Assembly: GCA_040007395.1 (NCBI GenBank) | Contig: JBDTVG010000216.1 | Location: 1-64,000, forward strand | DNA from: DATGFK01 sp040007395 | GTDB taxonomy: Bacteria > Chloroflexota > Anaerolineae > Aggregatilineales > UBA2796 | Reading direction: 5' to 3' | Length of the DNA: 64,000 nt | Shown: in pieces, positions 43,134-52,100 of the stretch | Layout: each line of letters begins with the position of its first letter | How positions within the stretch are numbered: the stretch's first letter is position 1 | Translations under genes and position numbers: made by a program | The notes under the pieces: generated by a model | The model's input: the letters and a program-made list of their open reading frames with translations, nothing else | Told to the model about the DNA's origin: nothing | Database searches by the model: none

Positions 43134-43841
43134 ATGATTATTTTTCAAAGCCATCTGTTCAAGAAGGTATCGTTGAGTCAATTGCTACCCCTGGAGGCCT
43201 ATGCTTTGGCGCGGGTATTGGTGGGTTTGCTTGGGACCAATGTCCCGGTAAGTCCCAGCGCACTGCTAACCCAGCGCGATGTCAACAACCCGACCGACAT
43301 GCAGGTGCTGGCGAAAGATCTCCTCGCGGCTTTGCCGTCCAGCGACGAACAGAGCCTTCAGGCTACGTCACCGTTACCTCCCCGAGCACAGCTGACCACC
43401 AAACAAGCACAAGATGGCGTTCAGAAGGTGTGGGCCGTCAAGGTACGTCGCGCTGCTGGGTTACCGAAATATACGCAGATCGTAGACGGCAGTGCGCAGG
43501 GACTCTACAAAGTGACTGCCTTGGAAGGTTACGAAACTGTGCTGTTTGTCGATGGGGAATTTGACGCCCTGCTTGTGGAACAGGAATGTACTGGCGTGGT
43601 TAGGGTAGCGACCGTAGGCTGTGCTGCGCGAATGCTTAATTCTCATTGGCTGCTGCTTCTACTGAACTGTAAAACTACCCTGGTTGCTTGCGACGCTGAC
43701 GAAGTCGGCATAAAAGGCGCGGAGCGACTTCAGACCCCGAGCCAACGGACGAGAGTTATTCAAGTGTCATGGGGTAAAGACATTACCGAGTTCGTGTTGC
43801 AGAGTGGGAGCGTACCAAAGTGGCTAAACGAAAACCTGTAA
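43134..43841 (+). CDS. Toprim-domain (primase-like) protein
   Basis: A 235-aa protein. The C-terminal half is a Toprim fold: TVLFVDGEFDALLVEQE (catalytic Glu), VATVGCAARML and TLVACDADEVGIKGAERL (the D-x-D pair), then DITEFVLQSG. The N-terminal part is unassigned. It may complete a split primase system with the AEP proteins of the element or act in DNA cleavage and rejoining. The ATG at 43134 has a GAGGAAAC site; a GTG at 43107 is also possible. Confidence 0.65.
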   Translation: MIIFQSHLFKKVSLSQLLPLEAYALARVLVGLLGTNVPVSPSALLTQRDVNNPTDMQVLAKDLLAALPSSDEQSLQATSPLPPRAQLTTKQAQDGVQKVWAVKVRRAAGLPKYTQIVDGSAQGLYKVTALEGYETVLFVDGEFDALLVEQECTGVVRVATVGCAARMLNSHWLLLLLNCKTTLVACDADEVGIKGAERLQTPSQRTRVIQVSWGKDITEFVLQSGSVPKWLNENL

Positions 43842-44062
43842 CCAGGCCTGTCCACAAAATCGTCGCTTACTACCCACCACCGCGCGAAGTCATCGACAAT
43901 TTTGCACGTGAGGTATGCCAACAATTGGGGCAAAAAGTAGACGCTGGCTTCAACACGCCAGAAATGGTGTGGGGCTTTGCGAGCTTTATCAAAATCGTGG
44001 CTGTGATTTATGCCAAGCATCTATCTAAGCCATCAGACCCCAGTACGCCACTTGACATTTAA
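43820..44062 (+). CDS. Hypothetical 80-aa protein
   Basis: A basic protein (KRKPVTRPVHKIVAYYPPPREVIDNFAREVCQQLGQKVDAGFNTPEMVWGFASFIKIVAVIYAKHL). It starts within the end of the Toprim gene (22-base overlap), so translation is probably coupled. It precedes a hairpin terminator. Family unknown. Confidence 0.45.
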   Translation: MAKRKPVTRPVHKIVAYYPPPREVIDNFAREVCQQLGQKVDAGFNTPEMVWGFASFIKIVAVIYAKHLSKPSDPSTPLDI

Positions 44063-44093
44063 TGGCAGTAGGGATACGCTGGGTGCATGTGCG

Positions 44094-44124
44094 AACAACA
44101 GGGTGCAACTAACACCCTGTTGTT
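44094..44124 (+). terminator. Perfect hairpin after the Toprim genes
   Basis: AACAACAGGGTG (44094-44105) and CACCCTGTTGTT (44113-44124) form a 12-bp perfect stem with a 7-base loop. It has only a short T-rich tail (TTGTTCTAG), so termination is likely but not certain. Confidence 0.55.
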
Positions 44125-44229
44125 CTAGTCGATGCACTATGTTACCTAGCGCAACGACCTCCGGCAGACTCTAGCGTGTCGGTAGGTTCTGTGCTACCGA
44201 TTCGCAATGGCCTAGTAAAGGAGTCTGTC

Positions 44230-46134
44230 ATGTCCCCTAAGAAGAAGTTGGCCCTCTCCGTCCAGCGAAATGTCGCCCTATGCTATGTTCGCCTTTCCTA
44301 CTCGCGTGCTATTGATACAACCAATAACTCAACCAATTCAGATCAGAATAACCAAGCGCCTGCGGTTCGCAATGAAGATAGCCCTGAACGCCAACGCTCC
44401 AATATCTTGGCCGCGTGCGAGGCGCACGGCTGGCTCCCTGAATGGTATGAGGATGTGGATGGTCATAAATCGGGTCGGCATGAAAAGAATCGCCCTGGGT
44501 GGCTGGCTCTGAAAGCCCGCCTGGGTGATCCAGATGTGGTGGCCCTGGTCGCGAATGATCTGGCGCGCCTGCACCGCAAAGGCTGGCGGGTCGGCAACTT
44601 GCTCGAATTTGTCGAAGAGCATGGGGTGACGTTGCTGCTGGCTGCACCCGGTCGCAATATCGATATGTCCAGTCCGATGGGGCGTGTCGCGGTGATGATA
44701 GCGGCGATGATGGACGAGTATTATGCAGCCGATGTCGCAGAGCGACAGAAAGATAATGTCGTCTATCGACGGGGTTTAGGGAAGAGTGTCGGTATTCCAC
44801 CCTTCGGCGCGTTTCGCGGAACAGATGGTTATCTCAGACCTACCGTGCGTGGGGTCTGGCTGATGGCTGATGGCACGTATCTAGTGGGAAAACAAGGCGA
44901 TCCTCCCGACGAGCAGGCGCTCTGGCGTGGCTACTATGCTTGCGCCGAACGCATCCTGCTCCTCTACCAGGAAAACAATCAAGGGCTGGATAATCTTGCC
45001 TATCAGATCCATATTGAGGGGTGGGCGTTCAAAGATCGCTGGGGTAATCCGCGTCCGATTACCCGCGATGATATCCGGCGGGTGGTGGGTGCCTGGCGTG
45101 AATATGCAGGGTTGGTGACGGGTGGGCGTGCCAAAGACAAGAATGCCAGTATGCTCCAGAACCCGACTGAACTCTTATACGATACGGGCCGGGCGATTTT
45201 CGACCTAGAACTGTTGCGACGGGTCGGTGAAGTGCAATCAGGCCGCAGTGTGACGTTGCGGGCTCCAGGAACCAAGCAAGATGCGCATCATTATGCGTTG
45301 ACCAATCTGTTGTACTGTGCTCACTGTGAGCAGTTAGCTCGCGAACAGCACAACGCCAAACTGCGGAGTACCCTGGCCGGGTGGAATCGCTATGGTACGC
45401 TGCGCTATCGACACGTCGAGGGGCGCACCTGCCCTGGCAAAAATCGCTCCGTGCCTGTCAACTTGATTGAGGAGGATTTCACCCGTCTTATCACACTGCT
45501 GACGGTTAATCAAGAAGCCCTGCCCCTGATGGTCGAGTTAGCTATTCAATCGGAACGCAGCGGGCACCTGCTCAACCAAAGTACGCTTGACCCTGAAGAA
45601 GAGAAGCGCTTGGCGATTGCCAAGTGCCAACGCTGCCTTGAAGCAGCCCGTCACTTGTACGAGGATGGCGATCTGACTCGCGAAGAATATCTCAAGCGCA
45701 AAGAACAAAATGAACGTGAGATAGCCCATTGGGAAGCGCGCACTACTGAAACCGAAAAGGCAGCGCTAGAATTGGCCATGTGCATGGAAACAGTCGACAA
45801 GTTGGCGCGGTTGTGGTCGATGGCTTCTGATGAGGATCGGCAGGGGATGGCTCGGACATTGTTCGAGTATGTCGTCTACGATCTGGATACACGACGCATC
45901 ACCGATTTTCGGCTCAAGGCGTGGGCCGACCGTTTTTTGGTGTTGAGAGCCTCACTGTACGACGAGGCCAGTAGTGACCCCACCCTCGATCCAAACAATA
46001 GCGAGAATACCCAACCATTCGAAGCGGAAAGCACCGAACCTATCAATGAAGAGTTCTATCTCAAGGATAGAACCGTGTCATGCCCCCACGGGGATTCGAA
46101 CCCCGGTTTTGGCCTTGAAAGGGCCGCGTCCTAG
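44230..46134 (+). CDS. Large serine recombinase (integrase of the element)
   Basis: A 634-aa serine integrase. The N-terminal catalytic domain includes ALCYVRLSYSR (catalytic Ser near the N-terminus), the Arg-rich SPERQRSNILAACEAHGW, VVALVANDLARLHRKG and PMGRVAVMIAAMMDEYYA. The recombinase domain follows, then a zinc ribbon (LLYCAHCEQ ... GRTCPG) and a long coiled-coil region (about 450-540). ATG 44230 follows AAAGGAG; a GTG at 44176 lacks such a site. The last 18 codons are encoded inside the tRNA-Glu gene on the other strand, which marks the recombination site. Confidence 0.85.
   Translation: MSPKKKLALSVQRNVALCYVRLSYSRAIDTTNNSTNSDQNNQAPAVRNEDSPERQRSNILAACEAHGWLPEWYEDVDGHKSGRHEKNRPGWLALKARLGDPDVVALVANDLARLHRKGWRVGNLLEFVEEHGVTLLLAAPGRNIDMSSPMGRVAVMIAAMMDEYYAADVAERQKDNVVYRRGLGKSVGIPPFGAFRGTDGYLRPTVRGVWLMADGTYLVGKQGDPPDEQALWRGYYACAERILLLYQENNQGLDNLAYQIHIEGWAFKDRWGNPRPITRDDIRRVVGAWREYAGLVTGGRAKDKNASMLQNPTELLYDTGRAIFDLELLRRVGEVQSGRSVTLRAPGTKQDAHHYALTNLLYCAHCEQLAREQHNAKLRSTLAGWNRYGTLRYRHVEGRTCPGKNRSVPVNLIEEDFTRLITLLTVNQEALPLMVELAIQSERSGHLLNQSTLDPEEEKRLAIAKCQRCLEAARHLYEDGDLTREEYLKRKEQNEREIAHWEARTTETEKAALELAMCMETVDKLARLWSMASDEDRQGMARTLFEYVVYDLDTRRITDFRLKAWADRFLVLRASLYDEASSDPTLDPNNSENTQPFEAESTEPINEEFYLKDRTVSCPHGDSNPGFGLERAAS
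46081..46134. other. Presumed attachment site of the integrative element (integrase-proximal)
   Basis: The 3' two-thirds of tRNA-Glu coincides with the last 18 codons and stop of the serine integrase gene on the opposite strand. Elements that enter tRNA 3' ends leave the tRNA intact and place their integrase beside it, as here. I did not find a second copy of the tRNA 3' end in the window, so the other end probably lies left of base 1 or has been lost. Confidence 0.6.
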
Positions 46135-46153
46135 GCCTCTAGACGATGGGGGC
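46081..46153 (-). tRNA. tRNA-Glu (UUC)
   Basis: Minus-strand cloverleaf. The acceptor stem GCCCCCA pairs with TGGGGGC plus discriminator A. The anticodon arm is GGCCC-TTTCAA-GGCC with anticodon TTC (Glu). The T arm GGGGTTCGAATCCCC is perfect. The 3' CCA is not encoded. Its 3' end faces the integrated element. Confidence 0.9.
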
Positions 46154-46191
46154 AAGTGAGGATAGTTTAACATGGATAGCAACTATGGTCA

Positions 46192-46615
46192 ATGGTCAGA
46201 CAGGGCAAAGCCCATGGACGGCTGCAAACCCATAGCTTGACCACCAGCACCCTGCTCAACGCGACTTGCGATTGGCCGGGCGTGGGTCAAGTCTTTCAAC
46301 TGGTACGCGATGTGCGCTACCTCAACACCGGGAAAACCACCCATGAGCTGGTGTATGGCATCACTAGCCTGCCCAAGTCCCAGGCTTGTGCCCAAGACCT
46401 CTTAGCCCTCCATCGTCAACATTAGTCCTTTGAAAATCGTCTGCACTACTGCCGCGATGTCACCTTCCATGAAGATGCTTGTCGTCTCGCCATTGGTCAC
46501 GCTGCTCAAGCTATCGCTATCCTGAACAATCTCGTTTTAGAATTGCTCCGCTTACGGGGTTTTGCGTCGATGGTTTCCGCACGTCGTTACGCTGAGACTG
46601 CGCCGGACAAGTAGG
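46192..46615 (+). pseudogene. ISAs1-family transposase fragment
   Basis: The reading frame HGRLQTHSL..NATCDWPGVGQVFQLVRDVRYLNTGKTTHELVYGITSLP continues through an in-frame TAG (46423-46425, in place of the usual Trp) to SFENRLHYCRDVTFHEDACRL..NNLVLELLRLRG and the normal C-terminal end. This is the distal third of an ISAs1 transposase. The N-terminus is missing. Confidence 0.75.
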
Positions 46616-47460
46616 CCATGTTGAATCTGGGGAGTTTGCAGCACCCGAGGGAGAGGCACCAAAACCCAATCGTACAAGCGAGGACCTTTCGCGCCATCGC
46701 CGCCACTCAGCCGTCGCCAAGCGCTTATCCGCACGCTGCTGCTGAAATTCGCTCCAGACCGGCTCGTTTTTAGCAATCGCCAGCACGAAGGGAAGGTTTT
46801 GCGCTGCTAACCACCGCCGCAAGCGTCGGTTCCCGCCATAAATACTATCGCCAGTCAGCCAACCAAACGGCACTTTATCGGCGACGGCTTGTTCCAGCAG
46901 TCGGCGGGCTAATTCTGGCTTGGTAGCAAAGCTGACATCCACTTCAATACCCCCTGCCTCACAACGCGCACCGTCGTCAGTCCATTCTTGAGGTAAGTAC
47001 AAGGTTCGGTTCAATAACCCATACCCATACTGGCTGGCCTACGTCACAAACACACCGACTTGGCAGTTGGCTATCCGCCCTGCTGTCCCGCTACATTGCC
47101 GTTTTACTCCTGCCGATAACTCCCCCTGTTTCATAAAGCCCGTTTCGTCCACCACCAGCACGGCTTCACTATCGCCTAATTCTTCTATAATGTACTGCTA
47201 CAACTCGCCCAGCACAGCTTCAGCATCCCAAACTGAACTGCTTAACAAGCGTGGCATCCCATCCGGTGTGTTTTCTCCCGCTTGTTCCGCAATTTGCCAG
47301 CCATTTTTGCGCGGAACATCGCTCAACAACCCTTTTATATCGGCGATGGCCCGTTCTCGCGGTTCACTTCGTCCAAAATATTCCCTCAGTCGGTCGTGCA
47401 CGACCCGAAGTTCTTCCCCCAACTCTCCACTGTTTCGACATCAACTTCCACGCTGTTTTG
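46600..47460 (-). pseudogene. IS701-family transposase, degraded
   Basis: Pieces of one protein lie in order on the minus strand: DVPRKNGWQIAEQAGENTPDGMPRLL, VVDETGFMKQGELSAGVKRQCSGTAGRIANCQVGVFV, RTLYLPQEWTDDGARCEAGG, LTGDSIYGGNRRLRRWL and, after a frameshift near 46700, RLYDWVLVPLPR...LLVRRSLS. Internal stops and a frameshift make it inactive. It abuts the ISAs1 fragment. Confidence 0.75.
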
Positions 47461-47516
47461 CCTACTTGTTCTTTTTCCTTTTCATTCTACTTTTCTATCT
47501 GCGGCTGTAATACTAA

Positions 47517-47690
47517 GTTGTGACAACGGTGACAAGAGGCTCAGAAATCGTCTCGTTGACATAATTCTCTGTGACGTGGATCGCGTTGGGTGTCATATCC
47601 CTTTCCAGTATTTTTTGGAGTAATTCGTTGGTTCGACGTTGCTCCAAAACCGCTGCATCCTGAGCCTCAATAGTGAGGTCATGAGCTTGT
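47517..47690 (-). other. Short open frame without a good start, possible gene remnant
   Basis: A 55-60-codon minus-strand frame (IEAQDAAVLEQRRTNELLQKILERDMTPNAIHV) with a coiled-coil-like composition and no ATG or ribosome site. It may be a fragment of a chromosomal gene cut by the IS insertions. The rest of 47460-47816 shows nothing else. Confidence 0.2.
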
Positions 47691-47816
47691 CACGCGCTGT
47701 TTATCATTCAATACATTCTTTAACGTCAAGCATCACTTACTTCTTGACCACTACCGGAATCCCCCTTTCTGTTTGCGGAGAGGGGGTAATCTAGTGATGC
47801 GTTACGCCATTGTTCC

Positions 47817-49397
47817 TCAGTCATGGAACCAGAGCGTGAGAATACCATGTGGTCTGGCGTAGAAACGTACCGCGCCCTCTGATTCGGGGGCGAGTTTGCC
47901 ACCTGTGGGCGACTCATCCAGCGTCACGACCTCGACAGTAGCAAAGGGTCGCCAAGGAGTAAGTGTGACCCATACCGCCTCGCTGTTTTGGTTCGTACCA
48001 CGTACAATCATCCCACCGCGATCCGCATCTTCGGGTAGCTTGACCGTGCTAATATGAAAATTTGGCTCAGATACACTTATGATGCTGGCTGAGAGTGGTA
48101 ATGACCCTTCGTGAATATCAGTTGCTAAAACCCGTCCGCGTGCTGGGGGAGTATATGGTGTCACATAAATGGTGTTAACATTACGATCCCGTTGAGTTGA
48201 ATTGATAGTGACGTAACTCAGAGCTGGGACAGCAACCTGAGTCTGTTTTGCAGCAGTAACAGTTACTATTGTCGGCTGGTTGGTAGGATTAAATACGACA
48301 TGTGCCCGTGTGCCGTATGGCATCGGCAATAACCACGTATTGATTTGATTTGCAATATCTGCAATTGCCCAACTCATCAATACATCAACGGTGTGTTCCA
48401 GATCAGGATCAAGTCTCTGTTTTCGTAAATATGTTTTCCACAATGTCTGAAGCAATGTTTGGGGGTGCCGAAACTGCCATTCACTAGCGAGGGGCTTCAT
48501 ATTTTCTACCCACGCGGATAACATCTCAAGCGACTGCATTGGAGTCCAGTCGGCGGGCTTATCATCGGGGACAGCAGACGTTAACACTACTTCCGACAAC
48601 GGTTCACGGTTAGCTTGAATTGCTTTCGCATAGGCTGCTGGATTGCTATGGAATACATCATCATGCAGTGCCATTTGAGCGGTTGGCATGGTTTGAAAGA
48701 GACGAAGTCGATCCTTGCGGCTTGAAAACCAATACCAAGGACGTATCAGCAGCAAATGTCCTGACTGCGAATAAGGCGCTAGCTGATGGCGTTCATCTTC
48801 AAAGCCATCATTTACGGTGAGTGTCATCGAGTTTGACGGTTCAGGCGAACGCAACTGGCTTACGATAATCTGTGTCCCATCGATCCCGGTACACAGCACT
48901 TCGAGCGAGTCAGCTTCAACATGCCCAACGATGACACTATTGATCCCGAAGCCCTTTAGAATCTGCGGAAGTTGCCCTGCTATTTTGCGCCAATGGGGAA
49001 GATAGCCAACCAACATAGGTTGCCCAAAGACTCGCGCCGTTCGCAGGCCGATCATCAGATTACGGATAAGCAGTTCGGAATCGGCTTTAGGGTCAGGCTG
49101 GATATACCAAGGGCCGATCAGTAGTTGCCCTGCTTGAACCGCTGCCTCGACCCGCTCGAAGTTTTCTGGGCGGATCGAGAGATATTCCTCTAGCCAAAAG
49201 GTTTCCCCATCTAGCGTGAAATGTTGAAAGCGTGGTTCGTCATCGAATAGATCGAGGGCTTCATCTAGCGGTTTGACCACATCGATCCGCATCGCTGGAA
49301 ACGACGCGGATCGGTTCGATGGTATCCAGTTCAGTCCAGCGACACTGCAAACATGCAGCACATAGCTGGCACGTTTCAGCGGCGGCGTGTCGCTCAC
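47817..49397 (-). CDS. GH38-like (alpha-mannosidase-like) protein, probably non-catalytic
   Basis: A 526-aa protein resembling the N-terminal domain of GH38 glycosidases: QHFTLDGETFWLEEYLSIRPENFERVEAAVQAGQLLIGPWYIQPDPKADSELLIRNLMIGL followed by QLPQILKGFGINS. The usual nucleophile motif pDsFGH is replaced (YLPHWRKIAGQ), and the starting HWDxxW motif is absent (VLHVCSVAGLNW). The C-terminal part is beta-rich. It may bind sugars rather than cut them. Its ATG overlaps the next upstream gene by 4 bases. Confidence 0.5.
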   Translation of the reverse strand: MSDTPPLKRASYVLHVCSVAGLNWIPSNRSASFPAMRIDVVKPLDEALDLFDDEPRFQHFTLDGETFWLEEYLSIRPENFERVEAAVQAGQLLIGPWYIQPDPKADSELLIRNLMIGLRTARVFGQPMLVGYLPHWRKIAGQLPQILKGFGINSVIVGHVEADSLEVLCTGIDGTQIIVSQLRSPEPSNSMTLTVNDGFEDERHQLAPYSQSGHLLLIRPWYWFSSRKDRLRLFQTMPTAQMALHDDVFHSNPAAYAKAIQANREPLSEVVLTSAVPDDKPADWTPMQSLEMLSAWVENMKPLASEWQFRHPQTLLQTLWKTYLRKQRLDPDLEHTVDVLMSWAIADIANQINTWLLPMPYGTRAHVVFNPTNQPTIVTVTAAKQTQVAVPALSYVTINSTQRDRNVNTIYVTPYTPPARGRVLATDIHEGSLPLSASIISVSEPNFHISTVKLPEDADRGGMIVRGTNQNSEAVWVTLTPWRPFATVEVVTLDESPTGGKLAPESEGAVRFYARPHGILTLWFHD

Positions 49398-49648
49398 TGA
49401 GCCGGATTCTCCTCGCTAACCTCGTTAGATTCTTCGGAGGGGGTTTCTTCGGTGGGCAGGTCAGCTTCAGGCCGGGGCAGCTTGAGTTTAAGCTGGCGCA
49501 CCTGAATTTTGACCAGTTTCCGACACTTGGGGCAGTGCATCACATAGAGGACTTCATGTTTCGCATCGGCCTGCTCTACTGCCTCGCGGACTTCCTCAGT
49601 CTTGAGATTGATCAATTGGCGACAAAATGTACAGCGTGTTGAAAACAT
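49394..49648 (-). CDS. Small zinc-ribbon protein
   Basis: An 84-aa protein: CTFCRQLINLKTEEV and VMHCPKCRKLVKIQVRQLKLKLPRPE give two CxxC knuckles, and an acidic tail follows. A GGAAA site lies before the ATG. It is the first gene of a two-gene leftward operon with the GH38-like gene; function unknown. Confidence 0.55.
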   Translation of the reverse strand: MFSTRCTFCRQLINLKTEEVREAVEQADAKHEVLYVMHCPKCRKLVKIQVRQLKLKLPRPEADLPTEETPSEESNEVSEENPAQ

Positions 49649-49690
49649 AGCTGTTTTCCTTTCATAGTAACGACAGATTTACTCAAACGG

Positions 49691-50632
49691 TTAAAGGGTA
49701 ACGGCAGATTCCACAGCAGTCTTCTGCAACTCACGGGTTGCTTTGGCCTCTTCACGGCTAGCAAGGATGAGCGCCAGCATGATCAGTACCCCGCCGACAA
49801 GCTGCCACGCCACAGGCTGCTCGTTCAAGAACAGGGCGGCAAGGATCGCGCTGCCGACGATCTCACCTAGCACAGTCAGCGCGACATAGGCCGCTGAGAG
49901 ATAGCCGAGTGCATAATTATACGCCGAATGTCCAATCAACTGTGGCACGAGCGCTAACAGAGTCATCCATAAGTAGGCGGTGTTGGACAATCCACCGACC
50001 TGTTGACCTGTGAGTAAGACTGCTATGCTTAGCACTATTGCTGCGCTGCCATAGGTCAGCCAGACATATGGAATAAGTGACACTCTGCCCCGCACTTGCC
50101 GCCCGATCAGAAAGTACCCAGAAACGGCAATCGCACCAATGATCGCTAACACATCGCCCAATAATGGCGAATTTTGATGGGGGGCGGTTCCAGGGCCGCC
50201 CGCTATACTGACCACAATTCCCCCCGCGATAGCGAGAAATACGGCGATGAGCGTAGTTCGGCTAAGTTTTTCGCGCAGGACGAACGGTGCGGCGAGTGCT
50301 ACCCAAAGCGGATTGGTGGTAACGAGTACAACACTGTTGATCACAGATGTATATTCCAGCGATGTGACCCAACTGGCAAAATGTGCGCCGAGGAACAGGC
50401 CAGCCAGCATTGCCAGTGCAAAATCAGACCGAGAAAGTTTGGCAAGCTGCGCCCGATACGAAGTCAACACAATGGGGGTCAGCACCAACGCTGCCAAGCC
50501 GACTCGCCACGCCGAAATAACCAGCGGCGGACTCTGTTCTTGTTGAGCAAAACGGATCATAATCGAGGCCGACGAAACCGCTAGCAGCCCGACTCCCAGT
50601 ACAATATAAGGTCGCCATGAAGGTTTTGTCAC
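49691..50632 (-). CDS. EamA/DMT-family transporter
   Basis: A 313-aa inner-membrane protein with ten predicted helices in two EamA repeats (SASIMIRFAQQEQSPPLVISAWRVGLAALVL; LGAHFASWVTSLEYTSVINSVVLVTTNPLWVALAAPFVLREKLS; then LGDVLAIIGAIAVSGYFLIGR and YVALTVLGEIVGSAILAALFLNEQP). These proteins export metabolites; the substrate is unknown. Divergent from superoxide dismutase. Confidence 0.82.
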   Translation of the reverse strand: MTKPSWRPYIVLGVGLLAVSSASIMIRFAQQEQSPPLVISAWRVGLAALVLTPIVLTSYRAQLAKLSRSDFALAMLAGLFLGAHFASWVTSLEYTSVINSVVLVTTNPLWVALAAPFVLREKLSRTTLIAVFLAIAGGIVVSIAGGPGTAPHQNSPLLGDVLAIIGAIAVSGYFLIGRQVRGRVSLIPYVWLTYGSAAIVLSIAVLLTGQQVGGLSNTAYLWMTLLALVPQLIGHSAYNYALGYLSAAYVALTVLGEIVGSAILAALFLNEQPVAWQLVGGVLIMLALILASREEAKATRELQKTAVESAVTL

Positions 50633-50765
50633 GATAACCGTTTACCTGTCCAATCGAATAGAATCCCTTGACAGAGGCAGCGTGCTATCCTACCATCTAT
50701 AGTATTGGAATAGCAAAAGGCTGTTCCTTTTATACCCCATATAACCACTTTAGGAGTGAGAGACG

Positions 50766-51365
50766 ATGCCAAAGTTTGAATTACCCCCTCTACCGTATGA
50801 TTTCGCTGCGTTGGAACCACATATTGATGCACAAACCATGCAGATCCACCATGATAAACATCATCAGGCCTATGTTACCAATCTGAATAATGCCCTTGAA
50901 GGCCACCCTGACCTTCAGAGCAAGAGCGCCGAAGACCTGATCAAGGATCTGAACAGCCTCCCCGAAGCCATTCGTACCGCCGTGCGGAACAATGGTGGCG
51001 GACATGTGAACCATACCTTCTTCTGGAGCATCATGGCTCCCAACGCTGGCGGCGAACCCACTGGCGCATTGGCGGACGCGATCAAAGCGGCCTTTGGCGA
51101 CTTTGCCGCATTCAAGGATGGCTTCCAGAAGGCTGCGATGGGTCGTTTTGGTTCTGGCTGGGCGTGGCTAGTCAAGGACGGCTCCGGCGTGAAGATCATC
51201 TCGCTGCCCAATCAGGACAGCCCACTCATGGAAGGCCAAACCCCCATCCTCGGTGTGGATGTATGGGAACATGCCTACTATCTGAAGTATCAGAACCGCC
51301 GCGCTGACTATCTCGCGGCATGGTGGAACGTTGTCAACTGGGCCGAAGTCGCCAAGCACTTCTAG
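50766..51365 (+). CDS. sodA: Superoxide dismutase (Mn/Fe type)
   Basis: A 199-aa protein of normal length. Metal ligands: His28 (IHHDKHHQAYV), His in GGGHVNHTFFW, and Asp/His in DVWEHAYYLKYQNRRADYL. The GGGHxNH pattern favours manganese or cambialistic use, though sequence alone cannot fix the metal. It converts superoxide to peroxide and oxygen in the cytosol. The GGAGTGAG site precedes the ATG, and a strong terminator follows. Confidence 0.93.
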   Translation: MPKFELPPLPYDFAALEPHIDAQTMQIHHDKHHQAYVTNLNNALEGHPDLQSKSAEDLIKDLNSLPEAIRTAVRNNGGGHVNHTFFWSIMAPNAGGEPTGALADAIKAAFGDFAAFKDGFQKAAMGRFGSGWAWLVKDGSGVKIISLPNQDSPLMEGQTPILGVDVWEHAYYLKYQNRRADYLAAWWNVVNWAEVAKHF

Positions 51366-51386
51366 GCGATACTTTGTACTGAGCAC

Positions 51387-51415
51387 AAAAACGGCGACTT
51401 GCGGGTCGCCGTTTT
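51387..51415 (+). terminator. Intrinsic terminator after sodA
   Basis: AAAACGGCGAC and GTCGCCGTTTT form an 11-bp stem, followed by CTGTTTT. The A-tract on the left side allows use in both directions, for sodA and the leftward gene that ends at 51443. Confidence 0.85.
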
Positions 51416-51442
51416 CTGTTTTACGAGAACGATCCGATAAGT

Positions 51443-52084
51443 TTAGGTCGTGATCGCTGCTAACCGTTCCTCATAGTCCTGACGGGCGCGAATGGCAATT
51501 GGAGTAGCAAGCGTGCGCCGCAGGTCGTCCTCGCTGAGATCGTTATCATAGTAACCACGAAAAACTTCCAGCACCGTGACTGTTGGCTGGGTGTATGGTT
51601 CAAGCGTCACTGGGTCGTTGACCTGTACTTTGCCCGGTTCAATCACTCGACAGTACAAACCGGGACGTTCTGCCTTACGGAAACGCTTGAGCCAAGCTGG
51701 ATCATTCATGCGTAGCGCAAACACGACACAGGGAATACGTGGGGCGGTAATTTCCAATAGTACTGAACCGATATGGAGCCGATCCCCAATATGCAGCGAT
51801 GCGCTTTCAAGGTCACTGATAGTTAGGTTCTCACCAAAAGTACCCGGTTCAAGTGTCTTGCCGAGGGCTGCCGACCACCAGTCATAATCGAGACTGCCAT
51901 ACAAATAGACTGCCTGATCTGGCCCACCATGATCTTTTGTGTTGCTTATTGTGTCGCCTTGCAAACCATTTACCGTAATCTGGACAGGATTGTCCAATGG
52001 AAGTTTGTAAATACTTGTCTCCACCAGTCGTGGCCCAGCCTCAACAATACGGGCTTTGCCGAGATTGACACTAAGCAGTTTCAT
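51443..52084 (-). CDS. MOSC-domain protein
   Basis: A 213-aa YiiM-like MOSC protein: DNPVQITVNGLQGDTISNTKDHGGPDQAVYLYGSLDYDWW, GTFGENLTISDLESASLHIGDRLHIGSVLLEITAPRIPCVVFALRM with the conserved Cys, and GLYCRVIEPGKVQVNDPV. These bind molybdenum cofactor and often reduce N-hydroxylated compounds. It precedes the LysE gene in the same direction. Confidence 0.82.
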   Translation of the reverse strand: MKLLSVNLGKARIVEAGPRLVETSIYKLPLDNPVQITVNGLQGDTISNTKDHGGPDQAVYLYGSLDYDWWSAALGKTLEPGTFGENLTISDLESASLHIGDRLHIGSVLLEITAPRIPCVVFALRMNDPAWLKRFRKAERPGLYCRVIEPGKVQVNDPVTLEPYTQPTVTVLEVFRGYYDNDLSEDDLRRTLATPIAIRARQDYEERLAAITT

Positions 52085-52100
52085 CCTTAACTCCGATCTG

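Noticed and set aside
44309..44800. Long antisense frame opposite the integrase gene
   Set aside because: Composition reflects the integrase codons on the other strand; no independent evidence.
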